Below are positions 60,982 to 64,000 of a stretch of DNA of 64,000 bases, piece by piece. Under the pieces are notes generated by a model. The model saw only the letters and a program-made list of their open reading frames with translations. It did no database searches and was not told where the DNA came from. The stretch comes from Listeria_A hofi (GTDB taxonomy: Bacteria; Bacillota; Bacilli; Lactobacillales; Listeriaceae), in contig NZ_CAUYTL010000001.1 in assembly GCF_963575615.1 (NCBI RefSeq), positions 186,001 through 250,000 on the forward strand. The letters run 5' to 3'. A program made the position numbers and the translations under genes. Numbering within the stretch: the first letter of the stretch is position 1; the number at the start of each line of letters is the position of its first letter.

Positions 60982-62193
60982 ATGCCGATTTGGAAGCGAA
61001 ATTTAATTGTTTGTTGGTTTGGTACATTTGTGACCAGCATCGGGATGAGTCAAATTGCTCCTGTTTTACCGCTCTACATAAAGCACCTTGGCGTTGATAA
61101 TGCGGCACATGTGGCTCAATTGGCTGGTTTGACTTTTGGGATTACGTTCATTATGTCTGCTATTTTTTCGCCGATTTGGGGGCAGGCAGCGGATAGATTT
61201 GGACGTAAGCCGATGCTATTACGCGCCAGTTTTGGCATGGCGATTATTATTGGTTGCATGGGTTTTACGCACAATGTATATGAATTGATGGCGCTACGGA
61301 CTTTGCAAGGCGTTATAACTGGTTTTGCGACAGCTTGTACGGCTCTGATTGCTACACAAACAGATGAATCGCACGCGGGTTGGGCTCTAGGAACACTTTC
61401 TACCGGAGCGATTACAGGTTCATTGCTTGGGCCCCTTGTTGGTGGTCTTATTGCCGAACATTTTGGTTTGCAAAACGTCTTTTTCATGACTGGTGGCCTT
61501 CTATTTGTAGCTTTTGCTCTAACTGCACTGTTCGTAAAAGAAAATTTTGCGAAATCAGCTAAGAAGGTTCGAACTACGAAAGAAGTCTGGCGGGCTCTCC
61601 CGAATAAAAGTTTTATTTTGACAATGTTCGTCACATTCTTCACGTTGACACTAGCGCTCTATTCTGTGGAGCCAATCATCACGGTTTACATGCAGCAACT
61701 ATCTGCTGGCGCATCGCATATCGCATTACTTTCAGGGCTCGCATTCTCTGCCTCTGGACTAGCGAGCATCATGGCAGCCCCACGACTTGGAAAACTATCA
61801 GATAGAATCGGTGCACAGCGCGTTATTTTCATCGCATTAATTGTCGCCGGTATCGTTTTCATTCCTCAAGCTTTTGTAAGTCATCCCTGGGAACTGATTG
61901 CATTGCGCTTTATTTTAGGGCTCGCCATCGCCGGCCTCAATCCTTCCGTCAATATTTTGATAAAAAAAATGACGCCACCTGAGTTCACTGGTCGTGTTTT
62001 TGGAATTACAAATTCAGCTGGATATTTGGGGATTTTTGCTGGTTCGGTTTTTGGTGGACAGATTGCTGCATTTTTAGGCATCCAATACGTTTTTTTCATC
62101 ACAAGCGCCTTACTTTTAACGAATGCTACCTGGGTTTATTTTAAAGTTTACAAAAAGCTCAATACTCAAAATCAATTATTAAAGGAGCACTAA
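60982..62193 (+). CDS. MFS drug-type exporter
   Basis: The 403-residue protein has 12 hydrophobic segments and the MFS motif A GQAADRFGRKPMLL near residue 70, the drug:H+ antiporter motif C-like GSLLGPLVGGLIAEHFG near residue 148 and a second-half motif A GKLSDRIGAQRV near residue 270. It resembles 12-helix DHA1 exporters (MdtG/Bmr type). AAAGGAG lies 12 bases before the ATG, a rather long spacing. It is followed two bases later by the isochorismatase-like gene, so they are one transcript. Confidence 0.88.
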   Translation: MPIWKRNLIVCWFGTFVTSIGMSQIAPVLPLYIKHLGVDNAAHVAQLAGLTFGITFIMSAIFSPIWGQAADRFGRKPMLLRASFGMAIIIGCMGFTHNVYELMALRTLQGVITGFATACTALIATQTDESHAGWALGTLSTGAITGSLLGPLVGGLIAEHFGLQNVFFMTGGLLFVAFALTALFVKENFAKSAKKVRTTKEVWRALPNKSFILTMFVTFFTLTLALYSVEPIITVYMQQLSAGASHIALLSGLAFSASGLASIMAAPRLGKLSDRIGAQRVIFIALIVAGIVFIPQAFVSHPWELIALRFILGLAIAGLNPSVNILIKKMTPPEFTGRVFGITNSAGYLGIFAGSVFGGQIAAFLGIQYVFFITSALLLTNATWVYFKVYKKLNTQNQLLKEH

Positions 62194-62195
62194 AA

Positions 62196-62756
62196 ATGAA
62201 TTTACAAATCAACAAAACAGCACTTGTCTTAATCGATTTACAAAATGGAATTATCGGACGAAACAGTTTGCCGCACACACCCGAAGCTATTATTGAACGT
62301 TCTCGGGATTTAGTCCAAAATTTTGTCACAAAAGGTGGCTTTGTTGTATTGGTACGGGTTTCGACATTGGATGGAAAAGATATGCTAAGCCCCGTCACTG
62401 ATATGGAACAAAACAACATGGCGTATCCAGAAGGTTGGGATTTGATTGTTCCAGAAATAGCTGGAATCGATGGAACATATACGATGACAAAGCGGCAATG
62501 GGGCGCGTTTCATGGCACTGATCTTGATTTGCAATTGCGTCGTCGCGGTATCGATACCATTGTTCTAGGCGGTGTTTCTACAGGGATTGGCGTGGATACA
62601 ACGGCACGCGAAGCTTTCCAACTTGGATATAATCAAATTTTCGTGGAAGATGTGATGGGGGCCGCAACGAAAGAAATGCACGCATACACTTGCCAAACTA
62701 TTTTTCCACGACTCGGCAAAATACGATCTAGCGCAGAAGTCATTTCATATTTATAA
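62196..62756 (+). CDS. Isochorismatase-like protein lacking the catalytic cysteine
   Basis: The 186-residue protein is of the cysteine-hydrolase/isochorismatase fold: ALVLIDLQNGI near residue 9 with the catalytic Asp, TMTKRQWGAFHGTDLD near residue 95 with the Lys, and GGVSTGIGVDTTAREAFQLGY near residue 127. In cysteine hydrolases such as nicotinamidase the second G of GIG would be Cys; Gly here, as in some isochorismatases, means an Asp-Lys-only chemistry or a non-amidase substrate. GGAG lies eight bases before the ATG. It is co-transcribed with the MFS exporter. Confidence 0.85.
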   Translation: MNLQINKTALVLIDLQNGIIGRNSLPHTPEAIIERSRDLVQNFVTKGGFVVLVRVSTLDGKDMLSPVTDMEQNNMAYPEGWDLIVPEIAGIDGTYTMTKRQWGAFHGTDLDLQLRRRGIDTIVLGGVSTGIGVDTTAREAFQLGYNQIFVEDVMGAATKEMHAYTCQTIFPRLGKIRSSAEVISYL

Positions 62757-62761
62757 TATAT

Positions 62762-62798
62762 AAAGAGAAGCTACGAAAAAATGCCATAGCTTCTCTTT
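62762..62798. terminator. Bidirectional terminator
   Basis: AAAGAGAAGCTA (62762-62773) pairs perfectly with TAGCTTCTCTTT (62787-62798), with TTATT following on the plus strand; it serves both convergent genes. Confidence 0.95.
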
Positions 62799-62800
62799 TA

Positions 62801-64000
62801 TTATGCGAAAAAAAATCCATATGGCGCAATCACACATTCATGAATAGCCGCGGATTCCAATAATGGCAGCCAATCGTCACGCTCTGGATAAATCGTCTTC
62901 GAATCGACTTGTTGTTCTTGGCCTGTTGGATTCATCACAAAAATATGCCAGTTAGCTTCATCAATATAACGAATGATGCCAAACAACTTACCTAGTGAGA
63001 ACGGATGATACTGCCCCCTTCGCAACGCTTCATTCCGATTTCGCAACATAATCGCCTCATGGAAAAACTCACTAATCTCTGCATCCTCGCGTCCCCACGG
63101 ATAAAATTTACGATTATCAGGATCTGCACCGCCTGTAAGCCCGGACTCATCCCCGTAATACACACATGGCACACCTGGTAAATTCATCAATATGTAAATG
63201 GCCAACCGCAACTTGGCTTTACTTTCTGACAATACCGTGAAAATCCTTGGCGTATCGTGCGTTCCAATATTATTCAAGTTCGCTTGCAATGCTTCTACTG
63301 GATAATTCTCTTTTAGCGCCATCATTTTTTGCGCCGTCTGTTTCGCCGTCAAACTACCATTGAGCAAATCAATAATCATTTGGCGGAATGGATAATTCAT
63401 CACCCCTTGCAACATGCCACCTTCCAGATAATGGCGCCGCTTATCATATGCAATCTTATTAGAAGCATCTTCCCAAACTTCCCCGATTAGCACACGGTCG
63501 GGATACTTCATCAAGGTTTCGCGAATACCACCGATAAAGTCATCGGGAAGCTCATCTGCAACGTCTAGTCGCCAACCGGCAATTCCCTGCGATGTCCAAT
63601 AATCGATAACACTATCTGGCTCACCGTAAATCAACCGTTGAAAAGCTGCATTTTGCTTATTCACAACAGGCAAATTACTAACGCCCCACCAAGCATCGTA
63701 TTGATTTGGAAACTGATGGAATGTAAACCAAGAATAATACGGTGAAGTTACACTTTGATAAGCCCCAACCGATTCAAAATTACCGTATTTATTAAAATAG
63801 ACACTGTCTTCACCGACATGATTGAAAACACCATCCAAAATGACCCGCATTCCCATCTCGCCAGCCTTACGAATTAAATCTGCTAAAATCGATTCATCGC
63901 CAAACATCGGATCAATTTTCTTATAATCTGACGTATCGTATTTATGATTACTCTTCGCCTCAAAAATCGGACTTAAATAGAGCCCTGAAATCCCAAGCTC
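62801..64000 (-). CDS. GH13 alpha-glucanase (neopullulanase/cyclomaltodextrinase type), 5' end outside window
   Basis: 400 codons of a larger gene are visible; the N-terminus lies beyond base 64000. The four GH13 signature regions are present: DGVFNH, GWRLDVAD with the nucleophile Asp (about 63570), GEVWED with the acid Glu (about 63480) and NIGTHDTPR with the transition-state Asp (about 63260). The spacing and the LQANLNN stretch fit the GH13_20 subfamily (neopullulanase, maltogenic amylase), which hydrolyses maltodextrins or cyclodextrins in the cytoplasm. The protein ends APYGFFFA. No sugar-transport neighbours are visible. Confidence 0.92.
   Translation of the reverse strand, partial: ELGISGLYLSPIFEAKSNHKYDTSDYKKIDPMFGDESILADLIRKAGEMGMRVILDGVFNHVGEDSVYFNKYGNFESVGAYQSVTSPYYSWFTFHQFPNQYDAWWGVSNLPVVNKQNAAFQRLIYGEPDSVIDYWTSQGIAGWRLDVADELPDDFIGGIRETLMKYPDRVLIGEVWEDASNKIAYDKRRHYLEGGMLQGVMNYPFRQMIIDLLNGSLTAKQTAQKMMALKENYPVEALQANLNNIGTHDTPRIFTVLSESKAKLRLAIYILMNLPGVPCVYYGDESGLTGGADPDNRKFYPWGREDAEISEFFHEAIMLRNRNEALRRGQYHPFSLGKLFGIIRYIDEANWHIFVMNPTGQEQQVDSKTIYPERDDWLPLLESAAIHECVIAPYGFFFA

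Noticed and set aside
61116..61643. 175-codon minus-strand frame opposite the MFS exporter
   Set aside because: It follows the codon pattern of the real gene on the other strand and has no ribosome site.

Overview
The window is a chromosomal segment of a low-GC Gram-positive bacterium of the family Listeriaceae, most likely a Listeria species. Three things point there. The Dps-like ferritin at 53966-54439 reads almost like the Listeria Dps/Fri protein. The order mraZ-rsmH-ftsL-pbpB-murE-mraY-murD-murG-divIB-ftsA, followed on the other side by panE-DUF3397, rpmF-yceD, tmcAL, ylbL, coaD, rsmD, ylbG, ylbF and ctaB/ctaA, is the Listeria arrangement as I recall it. MurE also carries the DNPR motif of meso-diaminopimelate-adding enzymes. 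I cannot name the species. No prophage, IS element, CRISPR array or rRNA was seen.

Layout. 1-11500 is the division and cell-wall (dcw) operon, all on the minus strand; ftsA is cut by the window edge. 11700-16860 holds an ankyrin lipoprotein, a divergent MFS transporter/SgrR-like regulator pair, DUF3397 and panE. 16860-17370 is a non-coding stretch with a 106-bp tandem repeat. 17370-25980 is the rpmF/yceD, tmcAL, ylbL-coaD-rsmD, ylbG-ylbF, CAP-protein and haem A (ctaB, ctaA) block. 25980-31000 has a large palindromic repeat, a K+ channel, VOC and MOSC proteins and a copper operon (CopCD, YcnI, small membrane protein).

31000-35041 is a WxL surface-protein operon under an Mga-like regulator, with two unrecognised small genes inside. 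35200-37960 is nagA-nagB-nagR with a NagR-type operator. 38100-42700 has PspA and its membrane partner, small membrane proteins and two tandem DUF915 hydrolases. 42700-47520 has an AI-2E-family protein, a GntR regulator with a CynX-type transporter, and an OppA-like lipoprotein. 47660-51910 is a SAM-riboswitch-controlled metN-metI-metQ-M20 amidohydrolase operon, with a second copy of the palindromic repeat between metI and metQ.

51920-56340 carries a DUF3006/metallo-beta-lactamase pair, a HesB-like protein, fri with a PerR-type box, an Rrf2 regulator with a clear operator, a SUKH-like protein and a low-molecular-weight phosphatase. 56370-59190 holds an NfrA-like oxidoreductase, the wobble-base enzymes TrmL and QueG, a non-coding element with a protein-like frame, and tRNA-Gly(UCC). 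59440-64000 has a TVP38-family membrane protein, AraC regulator, MFS pump, an isochorismatase-like protein without its nucleophile and a truncated GH13 alpha-glucanase.

Most of the window is ordinary housekeeping. The best leads for something undescribed are the two-copy palindromic element (26071-26255 and 49828-49948), the element upstream of queG, the extra small genes of the WxL operon and the riboswitch-controlled M20 hydrolase. All product names come from reading the translated sequence; no database search was run.
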